From contig CAZVHA010000001.1 in the NCBI GenBank assembly GCA_964626905.1, positions 1 to 64,000 on the forward strand: a DNA stretch of 64,000 bases, given 5' to 3'. Position 1 is the first letter of the stretch. Every line of letters starts with the position of its first letter. This stretch comes from REEB52 sp964626905. Lineage in GTDB: Bacteria; Chlamydiota; Chlamydiia; Chlamydiales; SM23-39. Below, piece by piece: positions 7,004 through 15,590 of the stretch. A program made the position numbers and the translations under genes. The notes below the pieces were generated by a model. The model was given only the letters and a program-made list of their open reading frames with translations. It was not told the DNA's origin and did no database searches.

Positions 7004-10000
7004 ATGTTTCGCTTTGATCAGGAGGAAGGGTTTACCGCAAGGGAAGAAAAAATCCTCGCATTCTGGCAAAAGGAAAACATCTTCGAAAAGTCGCTCAACA
7101 AAAAGGGCCCGCTCTTCTCCTTCTATGACGGCCCCCCCTTCGCAACTGGCCTCCCCCACTATGGCCACCTCCTCGCCGGTACGATCAAGGACGTAGTCCC
7201 CAGGTATAAGACGATGAAGGGGTTCCGTGTTCCGAGGCGCTTCGGGTGGGATTGCCACGGGCTCCCCATCGAAAACGAGATCGAAAAAGCAAGGGAACTC
7301 AGCGGTGCTAGTGCCATCGAGGCTTTTGGGATCGCCAAGTTCAACGAAGAGTGTAGGGGAATCGTCCTTAGGTACACAGGCGAATGGAAAAAAACGGTCG
7401 ACCGGATGGGTCGCTGGGTCGACTTTAACGCCACCTACAGAACCATGGACCCTTCCTTCATGGAGAGCGTCTGGTGGGTTTTTAAACAGCTTTGGGACCG
7501 GGAGCTCGTCTACGAGGGGTTCAAAGTGATGCCCTTTTCCATGAAACTCGGGACCCCTCTTTCAAACTTTGAGGCTAGCCTCAACTACCAAGAGGTCGAC
7601 GACCCCTCTCTCGTCGTCGCATTTGAGGCGCTCCATGAGAAAAACACCTATTTTCTCGCTTGGACGACGACCCCTTGGACCCTCCCTTCCAATTTAGCTC
7701 TAATGGTTGGGCCCGAAATCGAATATGTGAAGGTGAGAAAGGGGGATAAAAACTATTGGGTTGCGGCCTCGAGGATGGCCTCCCACTTCAAAGAAGGGGA
7801 AGAGGTGCTCGAGAAGAGGGAAGGGAAAGAGCTCGCCGGGCAAAAATACCGCCCGCTCTTTGACTTTTTTCAAAATCGCGATGCATTTAGAGTCATTTTA
7901 GAAGAGGCTGTCTCCATCGAAGAGGGGACCGGGATTGTCCACTGCGCCCCCGCATTTGGGGAGATCGACTTCTTTGCCTGCAAACGGGAGGGGATCGAAT
8001 TGGTTTGCCCCGTCGACAACAACGGCAGATTCACGGAAGAAGTCTCCCTCTATCAGGGACTTTTGGTCAAAGATGCAGATAAAGAGATCGCCAAAGAGCT
8101 CAAAAAAAGGGGGCTTTTGTTCTACCAAGGGACAGTGCGCCACAGATACCCCTTTTGCTGGCGATCTGACACGCCGCTCATTTATAAAGCGGTGAGGACC
8201 TGGTTTGTCGCCGTGGAAAAAATCAAAAAAGATCTCCTTGAAGCCAATGCCCAAATCCACTGGATGCCAGAGCATATCAAAGAGGGGCGCTTTGGCAAAT
8301 GGCTCGAAAATGCAAGAGATTGGGCGATCAGCCGCAACCGCTATTGGGGCACCCCCGTCCCCATTTGGAGGAATGAAAAGGGAGATCTCCATGTAGTCGG
8401 AAGCATTGCCGAATTGGAAAGGCTCACCGGCGCAAAGATCACCGATCTCCACAGACACAAGATCGATCACCTCTCATTTTCTAAAGAAAATCACCCGTAT
8501 CACCGGATCCCCGAAGTATTTGATTGCTGGTTCGAATCGGGATCAATGCCCTACGCGCAAAATCACTACCCATTTGAAAACAAGGAAGAATTTGCTCAGA
8601 GTTTTCCCGCTGATTTCATCGCCGAAGGGATCGATCAGACCCGCGGTTGGTTTTACACTTTGACTGTCCTCTCTGCCGCCCTCTTTAAAAAGCCCGCCTT
8701 TAAAAATAGCATCGTCAACGGAATTATTTTGGCTGAAGATGGCAACAAAATGTCCAAAAGGCTCAAAAATTACCCCGACCCAGAGCTCGTCATCTCCAAA
8801 TATGGAGCCGATGCAATTCGCCTCTACATGCTCGGCAGTCCTGCTGTCAGAGCAGAAGATTTGCGCTTTTCCGAAAAAGGAGTCGAACAGGTTCTCAGAG
8901 CCGTTTTGATCCCCTTTTGGAACTCCTTTGTCTTTTTGTCAACCTACGCGAACATCTATCATTTCCACCCCGAAAAAAAGAAAAAAACCTCTTCCGAACT
9001 GATCGATCACTGGATGAGCTCGATGGCCCAAAAACTGATCCTCGATGTCGAAACGGGAATGGAAAATTACGATCTCAACCAGGCCGTACAACCCCTCATC
9101 GGCTTCATCGATCAGTTGACCAATTGGTATATCCGCAGATGCCGCACCAGATTTTGGGCAGACGACGACACGCCAGATCGAAGAGCTGCTTTTCAAACCC
9201 TCTATGAGACCCTCCTCATTCTCAGCAAGGTGGCAGCCCCCTTCATCCCTTTTTTAAGCGACGCCATTTACAAAGAGTTAAGGAGCGATGCGATGCCCGA
9301 ATCGGTCCATTTGGCCTCCTTCCCAAAATACAATCCAGAAGAGCGCGACGAGGCGCTCGAAAAAGAGGTTGAGGCAGCTCAAGCTGCCGTCAGTTTGGGC
9401 CATCACCTCCGAAAAGAACACAAACTCAAAGTGAGACAGCCCCTTGCCAAAGCCCATCTGATCACCTCCAATGCAAAACTGCTCGCATCGCTGCAAAAAC
9501 AATCGCAACTCATCGCGGATGAACTCAATGTGAAAGAGCTCCTCTTCCATAGCGATGAGAGCAGCTTTGTCAGATGGATAGCCAAGCCCAATTTTCCCAT
9601 CTTAGGCAAAAAAATTGGAAAGCTGATCCCTCAAGCCCAAAAATTAATGGAACAGCTCGATCGCAAACAGATCCAAACCTTGGTCCGTGGGGAAAAGATC
9701 CCCATCGAAATCGCTGGCCACACATTTGAGCTCACTCCCGAAGATGTGCAGATCGAAAGAAAGGTCAAAGAGGGGATCGCCGCCGGAAATGAGGGGGAAT
9801 TGACCATCGCCTTGGACACTGAACTGAATGAGGAGCTCATTGAAGAGGGGCTTGCCAGGGAAATCGTCAACAAAATCAACTCCATGCGCAGAGAAATGGG
9901 CTTCGCAGTGACCGACCGGATCCATATTGTCATAGAGACAACCCCGCGCGTTCAATCTTGCTTTGCAAAATATCAGGGCTCTATTGCACATGAAGTATTA

Positions 10001-10087
10001 GCCGTCGATGTTCAGTTTGGCCCCTGCCAAGGAACTCCCTGGGAGCTCAATGGCGAAAAGACCCAAATCTCAATCCGCAAGGTGTAG
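7004..10087 (+). CDS. ileS: isoleucyl-tRNA synthetase
   Basis: Class Ia synthetase of 1027 aa that charges tRNA-Ile. The HIGH-type motif is HYGH (52-55), inside FATGLPHYGHLLAGTIKD, and the KMSKR loop is at about 582 (DGNKMSKRLKNYPDP). The editing (CP1) domain lies between them, followed by the anticodon-binding helical domain. No C-terminal Cys4 zinc finger is visible, and the motifs resemble the eukaryote-like, mupirocin-tolerant type known from chlamydiae. GGAGGG precedes the ATG. The stop codon abuts the start of the next gene with no gap, so they are probably co-transcribed. Strong G+C-rich codon use marks it as part of the core block. Confidence 0.97.
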   Translation: MFRFDQEEGFTAREEKILAFWQKENIFEKSLNKKGPLFSFYDGPPFATGLPHYGHLLAGTIKDVVPRYKTMKGFRVPRRFGWDCHGLPIENEIEKARELSGASAIEAFGIAKFNEECRGIVLRYTGEWKKTVDRMGRWVDFNATYRTMDPSFMESVWWVFKQLWDRELVYEGFKVMPFSMKLGTPLSNFEASLNYQEVDDPSLVVAFEALHEKNTYFLAWTTTPWTLPSNLALMVGPEIEYVKVRKGDKNYWVAASRMASHFKEGEEVLEKREGKELAGQKYRPLFDFFQNRDAFRVILEEAVSIEEGTGIVHCAPAFGEIDFFACKREGIELVCPVDNNGRFTEEVSLYQGLLVKDADKEIAKELKKRGLLFYQGTVRHRYPFCWRSDTPLIYKAVRTWFVAVEKIKKDLLEANAQIHWMPEHIKEGRFGKWLENARDWAISRNRYWGTPVPIWRNEKGDLHVVGSIAELERLTGAKITDLHRHKIDHLSFSKENHPYHRIPEVFDCWFESGSMPYAQNHYPFENKEEFAQSFPADFIAEGIDQTRGWFYTLTVLSAALFKKPAFKNSIVNGIILAEDGNKMSKRLKNYPDPELVISKYGADAIRLYMLGSPAVRAEDLRFSEKGVEQVLRAVLIPFWNSFVFLSTYANIYHFHPEKKKKTSSELIDHWMSSMAQKLILDVETGMENYDLNQAVQPLIGFIDQLTNWYIRRCRTRFWADDDTPDRRAAFQTLYETLLILSKVAAPFIPFLSDAIYKELRSDAMPESVHLASFPKYNPEERDEALEKEVEAAQAAVSLGHHLRKEHKLKVRQPLAKAHLITSNAKLLASLQKQSQLIADELNVKELLFHSDESSFVRWIAKPNFPILGKKIGKLIPQAQKLMEQLDRKQIQTLVRGEKIPIEIAGHTFELTPEDVQIERKVKEGIAAGNEGELTIALDTELNEELIEEGLAREIVNKINSMRREMGFAVTDRIHIVIETTPRVQSCFAKYQGSIAHEVLAVDVQFGPCQGTPWELNGEKTQISIRKV

Positions 10088-10657
10088 ATGGACCAGTTAT
10101 ACCTTTGCCGCCACGGAGAAACAGAGTGGACCCTTGCCGGCAAACACACCGGAAAAACAGACATTTCACTGACAAAACGGGGCAAAGAAGAGGCCAAACT
10201 TTTGCAAAAACGGATCGCAAAAGTCCCTTTTAGCGCCGCATTCACCAGCCCCAAAAAACGGGCCCTCGAAACTGCTGAGGGAATCAGGCCCAAAGCGATC
10301 ATCGAGGCGAAAATCTCTGAATGGGATTATGGCGATTATGAGGGACTCACAACCGCTGAAATCCATCAAGTTCGCCCGAATTGGAACCTTTTTCAAGATG
10401 GGGCCCCCAATGGCGAAACCGCCACAGAAGTGGGAAAAAGGGCCGATGCCTTCATCCATCAAATCAAAGGGTATCAGGGCAATGTCGCCGTTTTTTCCCA
10501 CGGACACTTCTTAAGAGTGTTGGCCGCCCGCTTTTTGGGCCTCGATCCCAAAATGGGAAAACTCTTCTTCCTCTCCGTCGCCTCCCTTTGCATCTTGGGC
10601 TATGATCGGGGCACCCCCGTCCTCATGCTGTGGAATGAGACCGATTATTCTTCTTGA
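10088..10657 (+). CDS. histidine phosphatase family protein
   Basis: A 189-aa phosphoglycerate-mutase-like phosphatase. RHGETEW near the N-terminus (8-14) carries the phospho-accepting His. SHGHFLRVLAARFLGL near the C-terminus carries the second catalytic His. The substrate is not predictable; relatives act on sugar phosphates, alpha-ribazole phosphate or small metabolites. It starts directly after the ileS stop codon, which implies translational coupling. Confidence 0.9.
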   Translation: MDQLYLCRHGETEWTLAGKHTGKTDISLTKRGKEEAKLLQKRIAKVPFSAAFTSPKKRALETAEGIRPKAIIEAKISEWDYGDYEGLTTAEIHQVRPNWNLFQDGAPNGETATEVGKRADAFIHQIKGYQGNVAVFSHGHFLRVLAARFLGLDPKMGKLFFLSVASLCILGYDRGTPVLMLWNETDYSS

Positions 10658-10710
10658 TTTTTTCTAAATAATTCACTCATCATAAATTTTTCTTTAAAAG
10701 GGGAGGAGCC

Positions 10711-11367
10711 ATGAATATTCACGGGATGGGTATGTCTGGAGGTAGAATTGCAAAAGACGATCTCCAATGTGGTATTTGTTATGAGACGATGAAAAAAGTG
10801 GCCGTACTGACTTGTGGCCATGTGTTCGATCACCACTGTATTGAAGAATTCTGGCGCAATAAAGATACTCAAACATGTCCTTCTTGCAGAGGGACAATGT
10901 CAATTCTGCCAGAGGATGAAGAGCGAACCGTTCGAGCCATTACAAAAGGGAAGGTCCTGCAAGGAGCTTGTGAGAAACAAAGGGAAATCGAGCGAAAACA
11001 AGAGGAGATTGCAAGATCCATTCGAAGTCAATTTGTGGCGGAGCAAAAACTTCCCCCACATATTTCGGGTGCCGTTGATATTTTAGTGAAATTAGAGCAG
11101 GCACTCGTTGCTGATGAAGACGAGGGCAATCACAACTTCCTTCGCAACGCCCAAAATCAAATAGAGCGGATCGAAACAATTCAGGAAATGGAAAAAAAGT
11201 TAGTCCAAGATCTAAAGAATGCGATGCAAAAACTCAAAAATAAGAATGTGGATATCTCCCCAATGTTGATTTGCGTAGGTATTGGTCTTGTCATCGCTTA
11301 CGTTTTTGCATCTGTTCTAGAAAGACTCTCCAAGGTTTGGGAGGATCGCTCGCTTGGGAGGGGATAA
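10711..11367 (+). CDS. RING-finger protein with coiled coil and C-terminal membrane segment
   Basis: A 218-aa protein. Residues about 20-70 form a C3HC4 RING finger: CGIC, then CGHVFDHHC, then CPSC, all eight zinc ligands being present. A charged, helical stretch follows (about 85-175, with ALVADEDEGNHNFLRN and later EMEKKLVQDLKNAMQKL), then one hydrophobic segment (about 185-205, MLICVGIGLVIAYVF). RING fingers recruit ubiquitin-charged E2 enzymes, which bacteria lack, so this is most simply a host-directed E3 ligase in a vacuolar or host membrane. No export signal is obvious. A strong ribosome site (GGGGAGGAG) precedes the ATG. It stands alone between the ileS block and a convergent membrane-protein gene that overlaps its 3' end. 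Confidence 0.85.
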   Translation: MNIHGMGMSGGRIAKDDLQCGICYETMKKVAVLTCGHVFDHHCIEEFWRNKDTQTCPSCRGTMSILPEDEERTVRAITKGKVLQGACEKQREIERKQEEIARSIRSQFVAEQKLPPHISGAVDILVKLEQALVADEDEGNHNFLRNAQNQIERIETIQEMEKKLVQDLKNAMQKLKNKNVDISPMLICVGIGLVIAYVFASVLERLSKVWEDRSLGRG

Positions 11368-11641
11368 TGCAAAACATCAGTAGCAAAAAGGCGACGAGAA
11401 TGTCGTTTTGCATCGAGAAGGGGAGCCACGGAGTCGGATAGGAATAACCTAGGTAAAGGAGCCATAAGACAGGTCCAATTTGCAAAAGGTGCAATTTGTT
11501 GATTTTTTCAACATAACAGAGACTCGCAATTACAAATACAAGAGTCCCAATGATCCAATCTTCTGGACCCCTCTTTGCAAAGAGAAAATAACTTGCAATT
11601 AACCAAAGACCGATCAATTGTTCAAAAATCCGAGCCCACAT
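11291..11641 (-). CDS. small membrane protein, 4 predicted TM segments
   Basis: A 116-aa hydrophobic protein with about four membrane segments (LIGLWLIASYFLFA, then IIGTLVFVIASLCYV, LLQIGPVLWLLYLGY and ILVAFLLLMFCII). It ends in a basic tail (FLEQMQKRKR). The start overlaps the end of the VKOR gene by 20 bases, so the two are probably translated together. It also overlaps the 3' end of the RING gene on the other strand by 77 bases. Size and layout resemble vitamin-K-reductase-associated or SPW-type membrane proteins, but I do not recognise the family with certainty. Confidence 0.6.
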   Translation of the reverse strand: MWARIFEQLIGLWLIASYFLFAKRGPEDWIIGTLVFVIASLCYVEKINKLHLLQIGPVLWLLYLGYSYPTPWLPFSMQNDILVAFLLLMFCIIPSQASDPPKPWRVFLEQMQKRKR

Positions 11642-12239
11642 CTTTTTTTGCCCCCTTTCTCCTCTTTAGTGCCACTTCACCCGCCTCAATTGCCTCAGCA
11701 CACGGATAACCCCACAACGCCCACCACGCTTTTTTCCATCCCCCCATTCGTTTTACTTCGTGAAGATAAAGACAGCTGAGGAGTACCTCATCATAGGCCA
11801 AAACGATGAGAGAAATGGAAATTGCCGCCGTAAAAAGACACAGTGTGCACCAGTATTTTACTGCGAGCCCTTGGAGCATCACTAAAATCACACTCACAAT
11901 TCCTAAAGGGATCACATCAATGCCAAATACAATCACGAGCCAGGGCCTATCTTGCCAACGCCTCTCAGATCCGGCCAGAGCAAATAGAGCATCTGAAAAG
12001 TAGGCAAATACCCCGAGCACTGCATCGGGAATCCGAATCCAACTCGTAAAAAGATGCGACAGCTCTGAATCGAGCACTTTTGCCGTTCCATCCCCAAAAA
12101 TGGGATCCCAAACTTGCAAAATCACTCCCCATTGATAAAAGCCCAAATAGAGGGCGACGATCATCGCGCCAAATGCGATGACGGCAATAGAGACTCGCTG
12201 CTTCCACGATGAGGGGTTATACACTTGAGGGGCGGCCAT
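11622..12239 (-). CDS. VKOR-family membrane thiol oxidoreductase
   Basis: A 205-aa protein with about four membrane segments and the active-site motif CTLC (C131, C134) at the start of the last one. Vitamin K epoxide reductase homologues pass electrons from DsbA-like partners to quinones to make periplasmic disulfides. IPDAVLGVFAY fits the quinone-binding helix. The first 130 residues contain no cysteine, so the usual loop Cys pair that shuttles electrons is missing; a separate thioredoxin-like partner would be needed. The cytoplasmic tail is long and basic. It overlaps the downstream small membrane protein and lies 25 bases after the lepB stop. Confidence 0.8.
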   Translation of the reverse strand: MAAPQVYNPSSWKQRVSIAVIAFGAMIVALYLGFYQWGVILQVWDPIFGDGTAKVLDSELSHLFTSWIRIPDAVLGVFAYFSDALFALAGSERRWQDRPWLVIVFGIDVIPLGIVSVILVMLQGLAVKYWCTLCLFTAAISISLIVLAYDEVLLSCLYLHEVKRMGGWKKAWWALWGYPCAEAIEAGEVALKRRKGAKKDVGSDF

Positions 12240-12264
12240 AACCCCCTCATTAGCGCAAAAAAGA

Positions 12265-14034
12265 TCAGAACTTCAAGGGTTTTTTCATTTTGCGTCTAAA
12301 GTAGAGACTCGAGGAGAGACTCGCAAGGGCAAAGAGAGCCCAAACAGTGACATTGGGAATCGTCCAATGCTGAATTTTCGGCTGCAGCGGCCTTCCCCAT
12401 CTCTGCCCAGGGGGAGAAAAGAGGAAGCTGACACCCCCCTTCAAGTTCTTTTCAGGGACAAAGCCAAACTCCCGACTATCGGCGCTCATCGCATGATTAT
12501 CGCCGAGAGCCAAATACATCTTTTCAGGCAATTTTAGGCCAAATTTCTGGATCTCTTCAACCGTCGGCGCTCCCCGATCGATAAAAGCGTTGGGCTTTTG
12601 CACCTCTTTTGCAAGATAGCTCTCTAGGACCGGATCCCCTTTTGCAATGATCGGCGCCCCCAAAAGATAGAGATCGCCATCTCGAAAATAGGCGTAGCGA
12701 GAAGGTTTTGCCCTCTGATATTTTTGCACAGGCTGAAAACTCTTTAAAAACTCAATCCCCAAATTGAAGAGATCGTGCACCATTTCAGGGGTATGTGAAT
12801 AGAGGCAATGCCCTTGCGGTAACTCCCAAGTCACCCCATTTGTGAAAATCCCGAGGATCGGCACCTTTGGAAACGGAAGGCGATACGCTTTCCCATCTTG
12901 CATCTCAAAAATCCCATCCGCAATCCCGGGGATGCGGAGCAAATACGAGTCCATTCCCTTCGCACTCCACCCAAAACGGCTCGCTCGCCCGTCCTTCACG
13001 ACAAAACGGCAAGTAGTCATGTGCTCTGAAAGTGCTTTCAAATGCCGCTCCTTCAGCGGAATGATCGAGTGACTCACTCCCAAATGGGGAAATCTCGCTC
13101 CCTGTAAACTCGGAGTGTGGGTCAATTCCAAATACAAAAGCCCCTCCTCAACCTCCACTCCAGGATGGATCATCATCAGCTCCAGCTTCGTTAAAAGCCG
13201 CGCCATCGCAAAATGTCTCATCCCCCAAAGATCGGCAAAGCTCCCCCGCTTATCCAAAAGTTCGCCCCTACTATTGACTCCGAGCTTTGCAACCGGCAAG
13301 TTCATCTGATGGAAAACAATTCCCCCTCTCGGATCGCTCTCCATTTTGCCCTCAAAACGGATAAACGGAATGTGCTCTAACTTTTGAAACCAAGGATCTG
13401 TCCTAAACTCGGCAATCTCTTTCCCCTCTCTATCCAGCCCGTAAAGATGCCCCCCATAAAAATAGATCGTGTCGCCCGGTTTGCCGATGAGCCTCTTCAC
13501 AAACTGCTTTTTCCCAGGAAAAAGATAAAAATAGACAGTGTCGACATCGGAAATATCCATCCCACCACCGTTGAATACGATAACCGAGCCCCGCTTGATT
13601 AAAGTTTCATCAAAGTGAAAATGGTCCAACTGCAATGGGACATTGATCCCATAGTCGGTCTTCGATACGACGAGATAGTCCTCCTCTTTCAATGTGGGAC
13701 GCATAGAACCGGTCGGAATCATGTAAAGCTCAAACCACATCGTCCGAATCAACACCGCAACCAGCAGCGCAAAGACAATCCCCCGAATAAAATCTCGCCC
13801 CTTATCGAAAGAATTTCTCGGCATGAGCCGCTCACTCGCCCCTTCCAACTCTTTGGCCATCTCCTTAGCCCGCAAAGAGTCTTTCCGGACAATCGCCCCC
13901 CTCAGCGCCTCCAAATACCCAAGCACAGCTTCTCTCGTAGACTCATCCAAACTCTTGGCTTTGCGCTTGTAGTGTTTTTGAATGAGGCGAAACGTGCGTC
14001 TCGACTTGCGAAGTGAAAAAAAAGATCCCAACAT
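12265..14034 (-). CDS. lepB: signal peptidase I, chlamydial large type
   Basis: A 589-aa type I signal peptidase that cleaves signal peptides of exported proteins. A membrane segment (about 84-100) precedes the catalytic Ser in PTGSMRPTL (S110). The general base Lys is in KQFVKRLIGKPGD (K180). The conserved box GDNHAMSADSREFG (about 505) and the carboxy-terminal membrane segment are present. Between the Lys box and the GDN box there are about 320 extra residues of unknown role; a similarly enlarged enzyme is known from chlamydiae, and it is almost twice the usual bacterial size. The N-terminal 80 residues are basic and cytoplasmic. Confidence 0.93.
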   Translation of the reverse strand: MLGSFFSLRKSRRTFRLIQKHYKRKAKSLDESTREAVLGYLEALRGAIVRKDSLRAKEMAKELEGASERLMPRNSFDKGRDFIRGIVFALLVAVLIRTMWFELYMIPTGSMRPTLKEEDYLVVSKTDYGINVPLQLDHFHFDETLIKRGSVIVFNGGGMDISDVDTVYFYLFPGKKQFVKRLIGKPGDTIYFYGGHLYGLDREGKEIAEFRTDPWFQKLEHIPFIRFEGKMESDPRGGIVFHQMNLPVAKLGVNSRGELLDKRGSFADLWGMRHFAMARLLTKLELMMIHPGVEVEEGLLYLELTHTPSLQGARFPHLGVSHSIIPLKERHLKALSEHMTTCRFVVKDGRASRFGWSAKGMDSYLLRIPGIADGIFEMQDGKAYRLPFPKVPILGIFTNGVTWELPQGHCLYSHTPEMVHDLFNLGIEFLKSFQPVQKYQRAKPSRYAYFRDGDLYLLGAPIIAKGDPVLESYLAKEVQKPNAFIDRGAPTVEEIQKFGLKLPEKMYLALGDNHAMSADSREFGFVPEKNLKGGVSFLFSPPGQRWGRPLQPKIQHWTIPNVTVWALFALASLSSSLYFRRKMKKPLKF

Positions 14035-14223
14035 GCGAACAGTTTAGAACATTTCTTTGTCTAAATGCAAGTCATTGTGGAAAACTTGTTCAAAACTATC
14101 TTAAAACCCTCATAAACAAGTTGTTACGACGCCCCCTATAAACGACGTAAGCGGTTCGTTATTAACTGCTTAAGAACTGCCTTCACCGATTCTTAACAGT
14201 TTTTAGAAAGAGTTGTTTATAAC
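14035..14223. other. intergenic stretch
   Basis: An AT-rich gap of 189 bp between lepB and the next minus-strand gene. I see no gene, strong hairpin or repeat here. It probably contains the lepB promoter. Confidence 0.5.
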
Positions 14224-15246
14224 TCAGAGATTTGGCGCAGTCCAAACGAAGGGTTTGGGCGATTCTGTGTATGATTCAGTATGGTCTGTTGGGACGAGGA
14301 GCCAGGTATAGCGGTGATCTATTTTAAGCATTTGATTGAGCTCTTCTAGATCGATCGAGACAGTTTTCCACTCTTGATCTCCTTCGATGAGGGAGTGGGT
14401 GATGGGGATGATCAATTTTTCTTTTTGGGTGATATCGATGGCGTAGAGTTCGAATGCCTTGTAGTATTTGGGACTTTTGAGATTGAGGAGGAGGGTTTTT
14501 TCAGTTTTTAGAGGGAGGCCGACGAATTCGGGGACTCTTCTCGGGATATTGCGGTGGATGATGGGGAGATTTTTCCCTGCGTCGATGGTTCTGAGGGCTG
14601 CGCTCACGTGGGATGTTTCGATTTGGATCCAAAAGGGCAAGGGGAGTTTTTGATCGCGATCGAAATAGAGGAACACCTGTTGGCCGGAGAGTTCGGTGTC
14701 ATCTTCGGGCCAGACAGTTTCAAAGACATCGAAGCGAAACGACTCGAGTTTTTTTCCTTCGAAGGTGAGGGGAGGGGTCCACACTTTTCGGAAGTCGGGC
14801 TCACCGGGCATGGGGGGAGGGCCAATTTTGCGCTGTCTTTCGACACCCACCTGTTTCATTGGCAAATAGAGGAGACGGGCGATGACATTTTCTTTTTGAG
14901 ATGTTTGGACCCAGGCGGATTTAGAGAAGGAAAAGCACTCGAGGATCTGCCCTGATTCCAAATCGATTTCGATCATGGACCAAGAGCTATGCCCTGGGGC
15001 ATTTTCTTTGATCCATTCGGCCCAAGAGGAGGGCTTTTGCTTTAAATTTTGTGAGGGGGCGCTAATCTCCTCCAAGATGCAAGAATGGGGGGTGAGAGAG
15101 CGGATGCACAAGAGGGTGGTGGTCTTCCCCGCTTCGCTCACTACGTAGTCGCCGATATGGGCTTTTTCGAGCCGCTCCTTCAATCGGAAAGGGGCAGCTG
15201 AAAGAGAGAGGGTTAAGGACAAAAAGAAAAAGAGAGCTCTAAGCAT
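14224..15246 (-). CDS. exported protein of unknown function
   Basis: A 340-aa protein with a clear signal peptide (LRALFFFLSLTLSLSAAP, cleavage near residue 18). The mature part has no membrane segment and no domain I recognise. It is rich in beta-type sequence, with a Pro-rich stretch (KIGPPPMPGEPDFRK) near the middle and a tail ending PFVWTAPNL. It is likely periplasmic. The ATG at 15246 faces the coiled-coil gene at 15294 divergently. The G+C-rich codon use matches the core block, so it is probably a lineage-conserved gene. Confidence 0.7.
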   Translation of the reverse strand: MLRALFFFLSLTLSLSAAPFRLKERLEKAHIGDYVVSEAGKTTTLLCIRSLTPHSCILEEISAPSQNLKQKPSSWAEWIKENAPGHSSWSMIEIDLESGQILECFSFSKSAWVQTSQKENVIARLLYLPMKQVGVERQRKIGPPPMPGEPDFRKVWTPPLTFEGKKLESFRFDVFETVWPEDDTELSGQQVFLYFDRDQKLPLPFWIQIETSHVSAALRTIDAGKNLPIIHRNIPRRVPEFVGLPLKTEKTLLLNLKSPKYYKAFELYAIDITQKEKLIIPITHSLIEGDQEWKTVSIDLEELNQMLKIDHRYTWLLVPTDHTESYTESPKPFVWTAPNL

Positions 15247-15293
15247 TCTCTATATCATTGCTAAATGGGTTTTTTTTCGCTATATCGAAAAGC

Positions 15294-15590
15294 ATGAAGC
15301 TCAAATTCTATTTTTTTCTTCCGCTAGTCCTCCTTTTCATTTTTGCGGGTCAATCGAGTGAGATTCAAAAAATTGATGCTGAAATTGCGCAGTTGGAGGA
15401 GATGAAGCGCGGCTACGAGGCAAAAGCGCTGAAGAGCGAGGACATGGCCACCTATTTGCAATTTGATAGCAGATCGGTTCTCGAGACGCGGCGGCTTTTG
15501 GAAATTGCTGAGGAGAATCGGAATAAAGCGGCTCTTGTGCAAGAGAGGATTGATAAGCTCAAAGGAAAACGGCAACAACTCGAGGGATAG
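15294..15590 (+). CDS. small exported coiled-coil protein
   Basis: A 98-aa protein from the ATG at 15294 (a start at 15258 adds 12 residues before the signal peptide). A hydrophobic N-terminus (LKFYFFLPLVLLFIFAG) acts as signal peptide or anchor. The rest is a charged helical region with heptad spacing (IQKIDAEIAQLEEMKRGYEA and later ERIDKLKGKRQQLEG), typical of a coiled coil. The stop codon touches the start of pncB, so it is probably in that operon. Its function is unknown. Confidence 0.7.
   Translation: MKLKFYFFLPLVLLFIFAGQSSEIQKIDAEIAQLEEMKRGYEAKALKSEDMATYLQFDSRSVLETRRLLEIAEENRNKAALVQERIDKLKGKRQQLEG

Noticed and set aside
7004..10657. Many long open frames on both strands inside ileS and the phosphatase gene
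   Set aside because: Shadows caused by G+C-rich codon use; none has a family match or ribosome site.
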